Positions 1-7,340 of a stretch of 16,588 bases of DNA are shown here, piece by piece. The translations under genes were made by a program, and so were the position numbers. Position 1 is the stretch's first letter. Each line of letters opens with the position of its first letter. The notes beneath the pieces are model-generated. The model saw nothing but the letters and a program-made list of their open reading frames with translations, had not been told where the DNA came from and did not search any database. Source of the stretch: an uncultured Dorea sp. (GTDB lineage: Bacteria; Bacillota; Clostridia; Lachnospirales; Lachnospiraceae); contig CAJTQA010000055.1 of the NCBI GenBank assembly GCA_910578455.1, forward strand, positions 1 through 16,588. Direction: 5' to 3'.

Positions 1-2357
1 TTGTAATAGGAACGGTAAAAGCCCGCATAATACTTGCTGCCCACATGATAGATGCTCTCTATCTCATAGCCCTTCTTCACATTGATCTTTGAGATATACT
101 TTCCGTCCCAGTCATAGACCGTGATGATATTATATTTCTGCTTTGAAGTCTTCGGGCTCTGCGCCACCATGATGTAATCATCCGTAGCGTCTATGCCCTG
201 CATCACGTAATTGTACTTTTTGCTGGCTTTTACGTACTGCACCGGGTCAAGGTTGGAATCCAGGATCACGAAATTATAGTTGTGGCTCAAAAGTACCGCA
301 TACTGTTTCCTTCCTTTGCTGTAGGCGATCCCGCTAAACGCCGTCGCGCCTGCCGCGTCCGCAAGGCTGCCTCCCGGCAGTTTCTTCGGTATCTGCACAT
401 GCTTGCTCTCCGTCACCGTAAGGGTATTGGGGTTCACGGACGTAAGCCTCTTTGGATCCGCCCCCGTACTGTGGACGATCACAAGCCTCTTTCTGTTTGC
501 GTCATAAGTCATGTCGTTTCCGTGAGCTACGTCCAGCGCCCCTGACACCATCACAACTTTAAGGCTTGACCTTTTCACCTTTACAACCTTGCATTTTCCT
601 GCTTTGCGGTTGTTCAGAAGGTAATATGCGTATGTTCCATCCGTGCAGGAGCCCTGCAGCGTGTCATACTGGTACATCTTCTGGCCTGCCCATGCCCGGA
701 TCTCGAAAGTCTTCTTTTTCTTTTTCAGCAGCGTGGCTTTCGTCGTCCTTGTAGACTTCACGGTTTTTGCCGCCGACCAGTCGGAGTAATAGGTGGTCTT
801 CCCTACGACCTTGTAAGCACGGATCCTTGCATGGTAGCTCTTTTTCTTCTGCAGTTTCTTCACTGTATAGCTTGTCGTCTTCCCGCTTTTCACCGTAGCT
901 TTCTTCGCCCCCACAAACATCCCGTTCTGGGCATACTGTATCTGGTATCCCGTGGCAGAAGAATTCCGGCTCCATGTGAGCTTATACTGCGTGGAAGATT
1001 TTCTTTTCCAGCTCTTAACAGACGGCGCAGAGACTCGCACATAACTCTTCTCCGCCGAATAGGCGCTGAAAGAAGATCCTTTGTATGCCCTCACAGAATA
1101 TATGTAAGTCTTGCCGTTTCCGGCCGACGCATCTCTCCATCCCACCTCGCCGGGCTGGGTAAGCACTGCCACATTCTTCCAGGCGCTCCCTGACGCCTCC
1201 TTGCGGTACACATAGTATCCGCCTGCCCCGGCAGGCCTGTTCCACCTGAGCTGGTTGCCGGTGGACGCATGGCTTACGCTGAGAGACGGAGCCACAAGGT
1301 AAATGCGCTTGCGAGACCCTCCTGTAAGGCCCGGATTCCCTGCGCTGTCGTATGCGCGCACCCGGTAATAATAGGAGCCTCCCGGCGTCACCTGCCTGTC
1401 TGTATATGTAACGTCTCCCTCGCTCTTAGATGTTTTTACAGTGTTCCAGGGAGCTGCCCCGGTAGTGCTGCGCTCAAGCCTGTATCCGCTGGCTCCCCCG
1501 ATCTTTTCCCATGCAAGGCTGATGCCGCCCGACACATTTTCAATCTTTGTAAGGGCAGGGCCGGGCAGCATGCTCCTGCTTTCAAGCGCGTTTACTTCAT
1601 CCCCGCCCAAGGTATCCGCCTCAAGGACATGCACCACAGCCTCGGCCTCGGCCCGGGCATACTCTTTTGTCTCTGGCGCAGTAATCTTGATCACTGCATC
1701 CCCGGCTCCGACAGCCTTCACCCTCGCCTCTCCGGGCTCTGCCTTATCGATAACCGCAACTTCCGGATTCATGGATTCGTACTGGAGCACATCCTCTTTT
1801 AGGCCTTCCTCCTCTTCGGCTGCCTTTTCTCCCTCCGGTATATCCTTCCCTTCCGGAATCTCTTCTTCCGGAATCTCTTCTTCCGGATCACTTTCTTCCG
1901 GATTTTTCTCTTCCGGAGCCTTTTCGTCCCCGGAAGTCTTTCCTTCCTCCGAAGTCTCCTCTTCCTCCGGGCTTTCCCCGTCTTCCCGAGCCTCCTCCTT
2001 AAGGCTTTCCTCTCTCAGGAACTCCTCCTCGTCCATAAGCTCTGCGTTAAGGGAAAAGATATCGCCGCAGATATAAGTATACTCTTCCTCTACCTTTATG
2101 ATCCTTATCTCTTTTTCCGGCTGCTCCTTCTTGTATTCTTCCCCGCTCTCTCCCTGAGTGTCATCTTCCTTTTCCTGTGTTCCGTCCTCTTCCGACGGCG
2201 CTGCGCTCCCCTCCGCAGAGGCAGATTCCCCGCCTTTGTCTGAGACCGCGCCCGGATTTTCCGCATCGTCCTGGGCAAATGCCGTTCCAGACGAAAGCGC
2301 AAGTATCAGGAAAAGTGCCAGCGCTCTCTTTATAACATTCCTTTTATTCAAACTCAT
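1..2357 (-). CDS. Secreted FN3-domain surface protein with C-terminal propeller-like region (3' end outside window)
   Basis: About 785 codons are visible and the frame is still open at base 1, so the C-terminus is missing. The N-terminus is a classical signal peptide: basic NKRNVIKR, hydrophobic ALALFLILAL, and an AFA cleavage site before QDD. Residues ~25-190 are a very acidic low-complexity linker with five-residue ExxPE repeats. Residues ~190-245 resemble a bacterial Ig-like (BIG2-type) strand set (NPEVAVID...VKAVGAGDAVIKI). Three fibronectin type III repeats follow at ~264-352, ~353-441 and ~442-534, each with the W-x-YxVxR core and a tyrosine near the end. Residues ~545-785 have repeated YDxxxxxLVIV-like strands suggesting a beta-propeller. 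Role: probably cell-surface binding or adhesion; no enzymatic motif is seen. The ATG at 2357 overlaps the end of the upstream lipoprotein gene by 14 bases. A TTG two codons in (2351) sits 6 nt after GAGG and may be the real start. No sortase motif is visible. Confidence 0.85.
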   Translation of the reverse strand, partial: MSLNKRNVIKRALALFLILALSSGTAFAQDDAENPGAVSDKGGESASAEGSAAPSEEDGTQEKEDDTQGESGEEYKKEQPEKEIRIIKVEEEYTYICGDIFSLNAELMDEEEFLREESLKEEAREDGESPEEEETSEEGKTSGDEKAPEEKNPEESDPEEEIPEEEIPEGKDIPEGEKAAEEEEGLKEDVLQYESMNPEVAVIDKAEPGEARVKAVGAGDAVIKITAPETKEYARAEAEAVVHVLEADTLGGDEVNALESRSMLPGPALTKIENVSGGISLAWEKIGGASGYRLERSTTGAAPWNTVKTSKSEGDVTYTDRQVTPGGSYYYRVRAYDSAGNPGLTGGSRKRIYLVAPSLSVSHASTGNQLRWNRPAGAGGYYVYRKEASGSAWKNVAVLTQPGEVGWRDASAGNGKTYIYSVRAYKGSSFSAYSAEKSYVRVSAPSVKSWKRKSSTQYKLTWSRNSSATGYQIQYAQNGMFVGAKKATVKSGKTTSYTVKKLQKKKSYHARIRAYKVVGKTTYYSDWSAAKTVKSTRTTKATLLKKKKKTFEIRAWAGQKMYQYDTLQGSCTDGTYAYYLLNNRKAGKCKVVKVKRSSLKVVMVSGALDVAHGNDMTYDANRKRLVIVHSTGADPKRLTSVNPNTLTVTESKHVQIPKKLPGGSLADAAGATAFSGIAYSKGRKQYAVLLSHNYNFVILDSNLDPVQYVKASKKYNYVMQGIDATDDYIMVAQSPKTSKQKYNIITVYDWDGKYISKINVKKGYEIESIYHVGSKYYAGFYRSYY
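1851..1925 (-). repeat. 15-bp tandem repeat encoding ExxPE units
   Basis: Five tandem 15-bp units, each beginning ttccgga on the plus strand (1851, 1866, 1881, 1896, 1911); the first two are identical. On the coding strand they give the peptides EKAPE, EKNPE, ESDPE, EEIPE, EEIPE. The unit length is a multiple of three, so copy number can change without breaking the frame. It probably forms an extended acidic spacer that holds the FN3 domains away from the membrane. Confidence 0.85.
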
Positions 2358-3525
2358 CCTCAAATTCATCCCCTTCCGAGAAATAGTCATCTTCTTCCGG
2401 GAGTTCAAAACCGCCCTCAAAATAATCTTCCTGCTTTATCTCCTCATACTTCTTCGGCAGGCTGCTCATGTCAGGACACGACTTCCCTGTCATAATCTTC
2501 TTTGTGACAACCACCTTTGTGACTGCCGCCGACTCTTCCGCTGCCTCGTCTTCAAATTCCTCTCCCGACGCTTCCGCGCTTTCTGTTTCCTTCGGCTGCT
2601 CTATAGCCTTCAGTTCCTTTTCCAGCTCCTTCTTTGCCTCCTCCGGGGACATGCCTTCTTCAACATTCTGATGAACCATGTCTACTTTCCAGTATTCATT
2701 GTTGAAAGCCTCTATGCCTTTTTTCGCCGCATCGTCCTGCGCCCCTTTGTAGTTCATGGCAGAACGGCTCTTTAATACGGCACTGTCCTCCGGCCTTACC
2801 CATATCGTCAGCGCGCACTCAATCGTCTGCGGCTCCTCTTCCTTGTTGCTGGCAGCCACATACGCGTCCAGAATCTCCGAAAATCCAGGCACTGCCTTTA
2901 CTTCTTCTTCGCTCCATTCATTATCTTCCAGAACGCTCTCCCTTGTAACCGCCTCGCTCTCCTCGCCGGACTCCTGCGTCACGGTCGCCGTTGCCTTTAT
3001 CTTTACAGTCTCTTCCCCGTTCAGCTCATCTTCGCCTTCATTGCTGTATTTAATATTGTCATAGCCCTTTTCCTCTGTGTAAAACGGGTCGAACTCTCCC
3101 AGCCAATACTCATATTCGCTCTGCTCATCGGCATCCAGGTTTTCTTTATAATATTTCCATTCCCTGCCCGTCAGCTCATCATTGACATAGACCCCATACC
3201 CGCCTTTCTCTTTCACATTGAAACAGCTGTAAAGAGGCTCTTCCCCGTCTTCACCCTCTGCCGTCCTCTCTATGATCCCTTTCTTCTCGTCAAGGATGCA
3301 TGTATAGTGCTCCTCGTCCTCCATCCCATCCTCATAGGATGTGACGCTCTTCGTCTCTGCCGCCTTCTTCGTCTCTTTTCTCAAGTTTTCCATTGCCGCC
3401 GCAAATATCTTTTCCGGGTCGCTCTCAGGCGAAACTTTCTGTCCGGAGGCAGGTTTCTGTGTGCACCCCGCCATAGACGCCGCCAATGTAACTGCCAAAA
3501 ATGCCATCCCTAATCTGTTTTTCAT
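2344..3525 (-). CDS. Highly acidic lipoprotein, function unknown
   Basis: 393 residues. The N-terminus has a basic start (MKNR), a hydrophobic stretch and a lipobox ending MAGC with the lipidated Cys at residue 21, so the product should be anchored to the outer face of the membrane. AGGAGG lies 6 nt before the ATG. The mature chain is dominated by Glu and Asp, with an acidic tail (EEDDYFSEGDEFEDEFE), four further cysteines, and a helical Glu/Lys segment around residues 280-305. I do not recognise a catalytic motif. The general plan (lipobox, short helix, then beta-rich region) is like the DUF6612/LolA-like lipoproteins of Firmicutes, but that is a weak guess. The gene leads the FN3-protein gene and overlaps its start, so the two are probably translationally coupled and work together at the cell surface. 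The acidic chain might bind cations or basic wall polymers; this is inference. Confidence 0.8.
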   Translation of the reverse strand: MKNRLGMAFLAVTLAASMAGCTQKPASGQKVSPESDPEKIFAAAMENLRKETKKAAETKSVTSYEDGMEDEEHYTCILDEKKGIIERTAEGEDGEEPLYSCFNVKEKGGYGVYVNDELTGREWKYYKENLDADEQSEYEYWLGEFDPFYTEEKGYDNIKYSNEGEDELNGEETVKIKATATVTQESGEESEAVTRESVLEDNEWSEEEVKAVPGFSEILDAYVAASNKEEEPQTIECALTIWVRPEDSAVLKSRSAMNYKGAQDDAAKKGIEAFNNEYWKVDMVHQNVEEGMSPEEAKKELEKELKAIEQPKETESAEASGEEFEDEAAEESAAVTKVVVTKKIMTGKSCPDMSSLPKKYEEIKQEDYFEGGFELPEEDDYFSEGDEFEDEFE

Positions 3526-3603
3526 GATATTCCTCCTTACGTTGTATAAATACTGCCCTACGCTTTAGGTTATCACATCCTCGGTTTTTCCACAATAAGG
3601 AAT

Positions 3604-3645
3604 ATTATAATGACGAAAAGTTAAGAATACATTAAGATTATAACA
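3604..3645 (-). promoter_or_regulatory. Candidate promoters for the lipoprotein-FN3 operon
   Basis: Two TATAAT boxes read leftward. One at 3604-3609 has no good -35. The other at 3637-3642 has the extended -10 form TGTTATAAT, and its TG lies inside the right arm of the third intergenic hairpin. If the second is used, the hairpin element supplies the promoter. Transcript starts would fall ~70-105 bases before the lipoprotein ATG. Only the -10 boxes are convincing. Confidence 0.35.
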
Positions 3646-3765
3646 GTAAAGCTCTCGCTTTACTGTTACGGAATCTGCCCATTCCAAATCGCCTTCGGCG
3701 AAAGACAGATTCCTTTCTGGCTCAATTTACACATTCCCACGGACTTTGCAGCAAGTGCAAAGTCC
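3641..3765. repeat. Three-hairpin intergenic element
   Basis: Three inverted repeats sit side by side. Hairpin A: taacagtaaagc (3641-3652), loop tctc, gctttactgtta (3657-3668), a perfect 12-bp stem. Hairpin B: ggaatctg (3670-3677) pairs with cagattcc (3706-3713) and encloses a smaller stem tcgcc/ggcga (3689-3701). Hairpin C: ggactttgca (3741-3750), loop gcaag, tgcaaagtcc (3756-3765), a perfect 10-bp stem. The whole is flanked by the direct repeat ttaagatt at 3632-3639 and 3782-3789. No open frame or U-tract accompanies it, so it is not an ordinary terminator. It could be a short non-autonomous mobile repeat or a structured RNA. Confidence 0.6.
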
Positions 3766-3810
3766 TGAACTGAACTAACGCTTAAGATTGCTCTTCTTTT
3801 AATCTTCCTG

Positions 3811-3839
3811 TAGAAAACCCGCCCTAAACGTGGTAGAAT
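3811..3839 (+). promoter_or_regulatory. Candidate sigma-A promoter of the LTA-synthase-like gene
   Basis: TAGAAA (-35, 4 of 6 matches), a 17-bp spacer, then TAGAAT preceded by TGG, which makes an extended -10. Transcription would start near 3846, ~33 bases before the ATG at 3879, with AAGGAAGG in between as ribosome binding site. Confidence 0.5.
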
Positions 3840-3878
3840 TAGTACCGGCTACAACAGAAAGAAGGAAGGTACCCTATT

Positions 3879-6386
3879 ATGATAAAAGATATACTAAAAC
3901 ACAGCCGCCCGCTGGCAATAAAGAAAGGATTCTCTATCCTCATCATCCTGTTCGGCATGCTCTTTGTCCTGCTCAACAGGGGGCTCTACTACAGCGACCA
4001 CATATCCTCCGTCCGGCTAAAAGCAGAAAACCCGGAGGACGAGACTTTGATCCGTTTCCTTGGAAACAGGACATATGAGCAGGAATTTTCCGGCTGGAAC
4101 GGAGCGCTCAGAAAAGTGACTATCCGTTTTTTCAACCAGGGGAAGGAAGAGTCAAGCGGCTCTGTCACCGTCAGTATCCTCAGCTCTGACGGCACTGTGC
4201 TGCAGAGTGCGGAAAAGCCCCTTACTGAGGTGATCAACAGCGTTAGGACAAGCTTCGCCTTTAAAGAGCCGGAGACTCTTTCTGCAAAGGAAACATATAT
4301 CCTTCAGGTCACTGTGCGCGATGCCAAAAATCCCCAGGGATTCGGAATCTATACCCACAATAACAAAGGCGATCTCTTCGGCGCCCTCACAGAAGACGGG
4401 GAGCCTTCGCAAGGACGGCTCAGAGCCACTTTTGTCTACCACTATTACAATGCGGCAGCTATGAGGAGCATGTATGTCCTCCTTTTCCTGGCGCTCTTCT
4501 TTGTGCTTTTCCCTTTCGCCAAGGTGGATTCTCTGGCAGAAAAACACCTGAAAAGACAGATTGACACGCAGATTCTCATATCAAGGCTGCTCTTTTTTGC
4601 AACGCCTTTCTTCTGTGTTTTCCTGGGAGACCGTTTCAATGGCTACCACTTGTCGGAGATGATACGGCGGCTGTTCTCCTGGCAGTGTATCTTTAACCTT
4701 TTTATCTACGCCGTGTTCTGCCTTGCCGCCTACGCGGCCGTCAACCGGACGCAGTACGCCGGCATGATCGTCCTTGGCATTGTATTTCTTGCGGATATCG
4801 CAAACTATTACGTGTGGGTCTTCAGGGGCTGTCCTATTCTGGCCGCGGACCTTCTGTCCGCCGCCACTGCCGTCAATGTTGCCAACAATTTCTCCTACAC
4901 GCTGGATCTCACCGGAGTATGGGGCGTTGTGTACATTGTTGCCTTCATGGCTATGTTTTTAAGCCTGAAAGGCTATAAAGGGCTGCAAAAAAAGCGCCGC
5001 TTTGCCGCGGCTGCGGCCGCGCTCGCCTCATGTGCCGGTTTTTACGCCCTGTTTTTCCAGAGCAGCTTTCCGGCGAAACATGTAGAGCAGCACATGTGGA
5101 ACCCTCAGGGAACCTACGCCAAAAACGGGAACGCCCTGTCTTTCCTCCTGTCCTATTCCTCCACCAGAGTAGAGAAACCGGACGGGTACTCTGTAAAAGC
5201 TGTGAAAGAGATTACAGAAAAATATCCTTCTGACAGCATTTCTTCCAAAGGAAACAAACAAGCAGCAGACCGGCCAAACATCATCACCATTATGAATGAG
5301 GCTTTCGCAGACCTGAACTACAACGGCGCCTTAAGCCTCTCCGAAGATTACCTTCCTTTCGTTCACGGGCTTAAGGAAAACACAGTCAAAGGCCAGCTTT
5401 TCGTATCCATTGAGGGAGCCAACACCGCGAACTCAGAGTTTGAGTTCCTGACCGGGGATACGATGAACTTCCTCCCCTACCGGTGCATCCCTTATAATGA
5501 ATACCTCGACTCCGTCACTCCATCCATGGCGCATACGCTGAAGGCCCAGGGATACGCCGGGGTCAATGCGTACCACCCCTTTGAAGGTTCCGGGTGGAGC
5601 CGTACCACCGCCTATCCCTCTCTTGGATTCAACGGTTTCTACGACCGGGAATACTACCGGGCTAACGGCAACAGCCAGCTTGTGAGAAATTACATCTCCG
5701 ACGAGGCGGACTTCCGGCAGATCATCGAAGACTATGAGGCATCAAAAAAAGAGTCCGCAGACCCCTTCTATCTCTTTAACGTGACCATGCAGAACCATGG
5801 GGCATACACTGGAAAACGAGGGCTTGTAGACGCGAAGATTACCATAAAGGATGAAGCGCTCTACAACTTCGAGGCAGAGCAGTATGTGAACCTCGCAAAG
5901 ATGAGCGACGACGCATTTAAAATGCTGACGGAATATTTCCAGAACGTTGACGAGCCGACAATCATCGTCATGTTCGGGGATCACCAGCCTCCTATCTCCA
6001 ACAGTTTCTACAGCACCCAGTTCGGAAAGGATGTAGAAGACCTACCGGTGGACAAAAAAGCGGACTGGTACTCCACCCCTTATATCATCTGGGCCAATTA
6101 CGACATCGAGGAGAAGACCGTAGACATGAGCGCAAACTACCTGTCTTCCTACGTTATGAATATCGCCGGGAGCAGGCTGACCGGATACAACAAGTTCCTC
6201 TTAGAGCTCCAGGAGGAGCTGCCTGTCATCTCCGCCGTATGCTACAAGGACAAAGAGGGAAATGTCTATGCCAACAATGAAAAATCAAAGTACAGCGAGC
6301 TTTTACGCTCCTATCAGATCCTTCAGTACAATCAGCTCTTTGATAAAGAGAACCGCCAGGATGATTTCTTCTTCCTGACAGACTGA
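3879..6386 (+). CDS. LTA synthase family membrane sulfatase
   Basis: 835 residues. Proteins of the LtaS/alkaline-phosphatase superfamily transfer or cleave phosphoglycerol groups on lipoteichoic acid or other surface glycans outside the membrane. One membrane segment (~17-36) is followed by an extracytoplasmic beta-rich domain (~40-190), then about six further membrane segments (~196-396) and an extracellular sulfatase domain from ~466. Metal-site motifs are visible: IMNEAF with Glu474, GANTANSEFEFLTG with the likely nucleophile Thr516, QNHG with His640, and FGDHQPP with Asp701/His702. All key LtaS positions therefore appear present. Classical LtaS has five N-terminal membrane helices, is ~650 residues long and has no domain between helices 1 and 2, so this is an enlarged relative and the true substrate is uncertain. 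AAGGAAGG precedes the ATG. It is transcribed alone, divergent from the lipoprotein operon and convergent with the response regulator gene. Confidence 0.9.
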   Translation: MIKDILKHSRPLAIKKGFSILIILFGMLFVLLNRGLYYSDHISSVRLKAENPEDETLIRFLGNRTYEQEFSGWNGALRKVTIRFFNQGKEESSGSVTVSILSSDGTVLQSAEKPLTEVINSVRTSFAFKEPETLSAKETYILQVTVRDAKNPQGFGIYTHNNKGDLFGALTEDGEPSQGRLRATFVYHYYNAAAMRSMYVLLFLALFFVLFPFAKVDSLAEKHLKRQIDTQILISRLLFFATPFFCVFLGDRFNGYHLSEMIRRLFSWQCIFNLFIYAVFCLAAYAAVNRTQYAGMIVLGIVFLADIANYYVWVFRGCPILAADLLSAATAVNVANNFSYTLDLTGVWGVVYIVAFMAMFLSLKGYKGLQKKRRFAAAAAALASCAGFYALFFQSSFPAKHVEQHMWNPQGTYAKNGNALSFLLSYSSTRVEKPDGYSVKAVKEITEKYPSDSISSKGNKQAADRPNIITIMNEAFADLNYNGALSLSEDYLPFVHGLKENTVKGQLFVSIEGANTANSEFEFLTGDTMNFLPYRCIPYNEYLDSVTPSMAHTLKAQGYAGVNAYHPFEGSGWSRTTAYPSLGFNGFYDREYYRANGNSQLVRNYISDEADFRQIIEDYEASKKESADPFYLFNVTMQNHGAYTGKRGLVDAKITIKDEALYNFEAEQYVNLAKMSDDAFKMLTEYFQNVDEPTIIVMFGDHQPPISNSFYSTQFGKDVEDLPVDKKADWYSTPYIIWANYDIEEKTVDMSANYLSSYVMNIAGSRLTGYNKFLLELQEELPVISAVCYKDKEGNVYANNEKSKYSELLRSYQILQYNQLFDKENRQDDFFFLTD

Positions 6387-6394
6387 ACGCAAAG

Positions 6395-6420
6395 GGGCTG
6401 CCGCATAAATGCGGCAGCCC
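6395..6420. terminator. Hairpin between convergent genes
   Basis: gggctgccgca (6395-6405), loop taaa, tgcggcagccc (6410-6420): a perfect GC-rich 11-bp stem, 8 bases after the sulfatase stop codon and before the end of the convergent regulator gene. There is only a short T run on the minus strand (CCCCTTT) and none on the plus strand, so it may stop transcription weakly or protect 3' ends in both directions. Confidence 0.65.
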
Positions 6421-6452
6421 AAATCCATACCCCAGTATTCAATTTTCAAATA

Positions 6453-7172
6453 TCAGACATACTGCTTTGACCATACAAGAAATCTCTCTCTTGTCTCGTT
6501 CAGCTTGTACCTGCTGATGGGGATAATGCTCACCTCGTCATTCAGCACAAAGTCTGTCCTTGTAAATTCCCTGACAGCCATGAAGTTCACAATGAAGCTG
6601 TTGTGACAACGTACAAAAATAATTGGATTCAGCTTTTTCTCTAACTCGGACAATTTTTCTGAGATGTCTATCATTTCCTTTTTGCAGTGTATCCGGGTTG
6701 TCCGCCCATTTCTTTCGATGTACAAGATTTCTTCTTCTCTGATAATGAGTTCTTTCCCTTTTGCATGTATATGAACAAAGCCCCTGCGCCGCCTCGCGGT
6801 TTCAGAGTGAAGCCTCGAAAAAATACTTACGAGACTCTGCCCTAAATCCTCCCTTTTTACAAACTGTGAATGCCTCGCCTCATATACTTCTGTAGCATAG
6901 CTTGTATACCCCGTAAGGAATACGATTGCCACCCGCGGAGCGAAGATATTTATCTTCCTTGCAAGATCGATCCCGTCGCCGTTCTCCTGAATGCTGATGC
7001 CAAGAAAGGCCACGTCCAGATCCTGATGTTCCTCCACGTACTTCAAAAGTTTTGTTTCCTCAAAGATCATCTCAATCTGAAAAGACATATGGTTCCTGTG
7101 AGCATACTGTTCCAATATCTTCCTAGTTCTCTCGCCGCTTCCTTTCTCATCAAAAACTACGATTTGAAACAT
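6453..7172 (-). CDS. Orphan LytTR-family response regulator lacking the phosphoacceptor Asp
   Basis: 239 residues. Residues 1-~120 are a CheY-like receiver and ~130-236 a LytTR DNA-binding domain (EEILYIERNGRTTRIHC, SELEKKL, FVRCHNSFIVN, ISRYK), as in AgrA/LytR regulators that bind paired 9-bp sites. In the receiver, the acidic pair (D8, E9), the Thr of FLTGY (T87) and the Lys of FVKRED (K106) are present, but the usual FLD position reads FLGI, with Gly58 encoded by GGC. Classical phosphorylation is therefore not expected; control may be by ligand, by protein partner or by expression level. No histidine kinase gene is adjacent. GAGGAG lies 7 nt before the ATG. A promoter and a palindrome lie upstream. 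Targets are unknown; neighbouring envelope genes are possible. Confidence 0.88.
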   Translation of the reverse strand: MFQIVVFDEKGSGERTRKILEQYAHRNHMSFQIEMIFEETKLLKYVEEHQDLDVAFLGISIQENGDGIDLARKINIFAPRVAIVFLTGYTSYATEVYEARHSQFVKREDLGQSLVSIFSRLHSETARRRRGFVHIHAKGKELIIREEEILYIERNGRTTRIHCKKEMIDISEKLSELEKKLNPIIFVRCHNSFIVNFMAVREFTRTDFVLNDEVSIIPISRYKLNETRERFLVWSKQYV

Positions 7173-7205
7173 ATTATTCTCCTCATTTCTAATTGTCTTA
7201 CCCTT

Positions 7206-7234
7206 ATTTTATAGATATCACATCAAAAAATCAA
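7206..7234 (-). promoter_or_regulatory. Promoter of the LytTR regulator gene
   Basis: Reading leftward: TTGATT (7234-7229), a 17-bp spacer, TAAAAT (7211-7206). A transcript would start near 7199, ~27 bases before the ATG. Confidence 0.6.
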
Positions 7235-7254
7235 TCTCAACAGTCTATTTTGCA

Positions 7255-7269
7255 TAACTATCATAGTTA
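7255..7269. promoter_or_regulatory. Palindromic candidate operator upstream of the LytTR gene
   Basis: taactat-c-atagtta is a perfect 7+1+7 palindrome ending ~20 bp upstream of the -35 box, an activator-type position. Each half contains ATAGTTA, close to the published LytTR half-site [TA][AC][CA]GTTN[AG][TG]; the outward copy atagttagt matches 8 of 9 positions. Autoregulation is inference. Confidence 0.4.
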
Positions 7270-7305
7270 GTGCTATATCTGGCAACATACTCAAAATAGA
7301 GTAAA

Positions 7306-7333
7306 GAGACCCAAAAATATTCTTTCGGATCTC
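7306..7333 (-). terminator. Possible weak terminator of the parE-parC operon
   Basis: On the minus strand GAGATCC (7333-7327) can pair with GGGTCTC (7312-7306) through one G-U wobble, beginning 8 bases after the parC stop codon. Only TTT follows, so termination may be inefficient and some read-through into the regulator gene is possible. Confidence 0.35.
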
Positions 7334-7340
7334 CTGATTT

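Noticed and set aside
1851..1925. Tandem repeats as a possible CRISPR array
   Set aside because: Units are contiguous 15-mers with no spacers and are in frame within a coding region.
1441..2076. Serine-rich open frame on the plus strand
   Set aside because: It is the antisense of the Glu/Pro-rich linker; the minus strand has signal peptide, FN3 domains and operon context.
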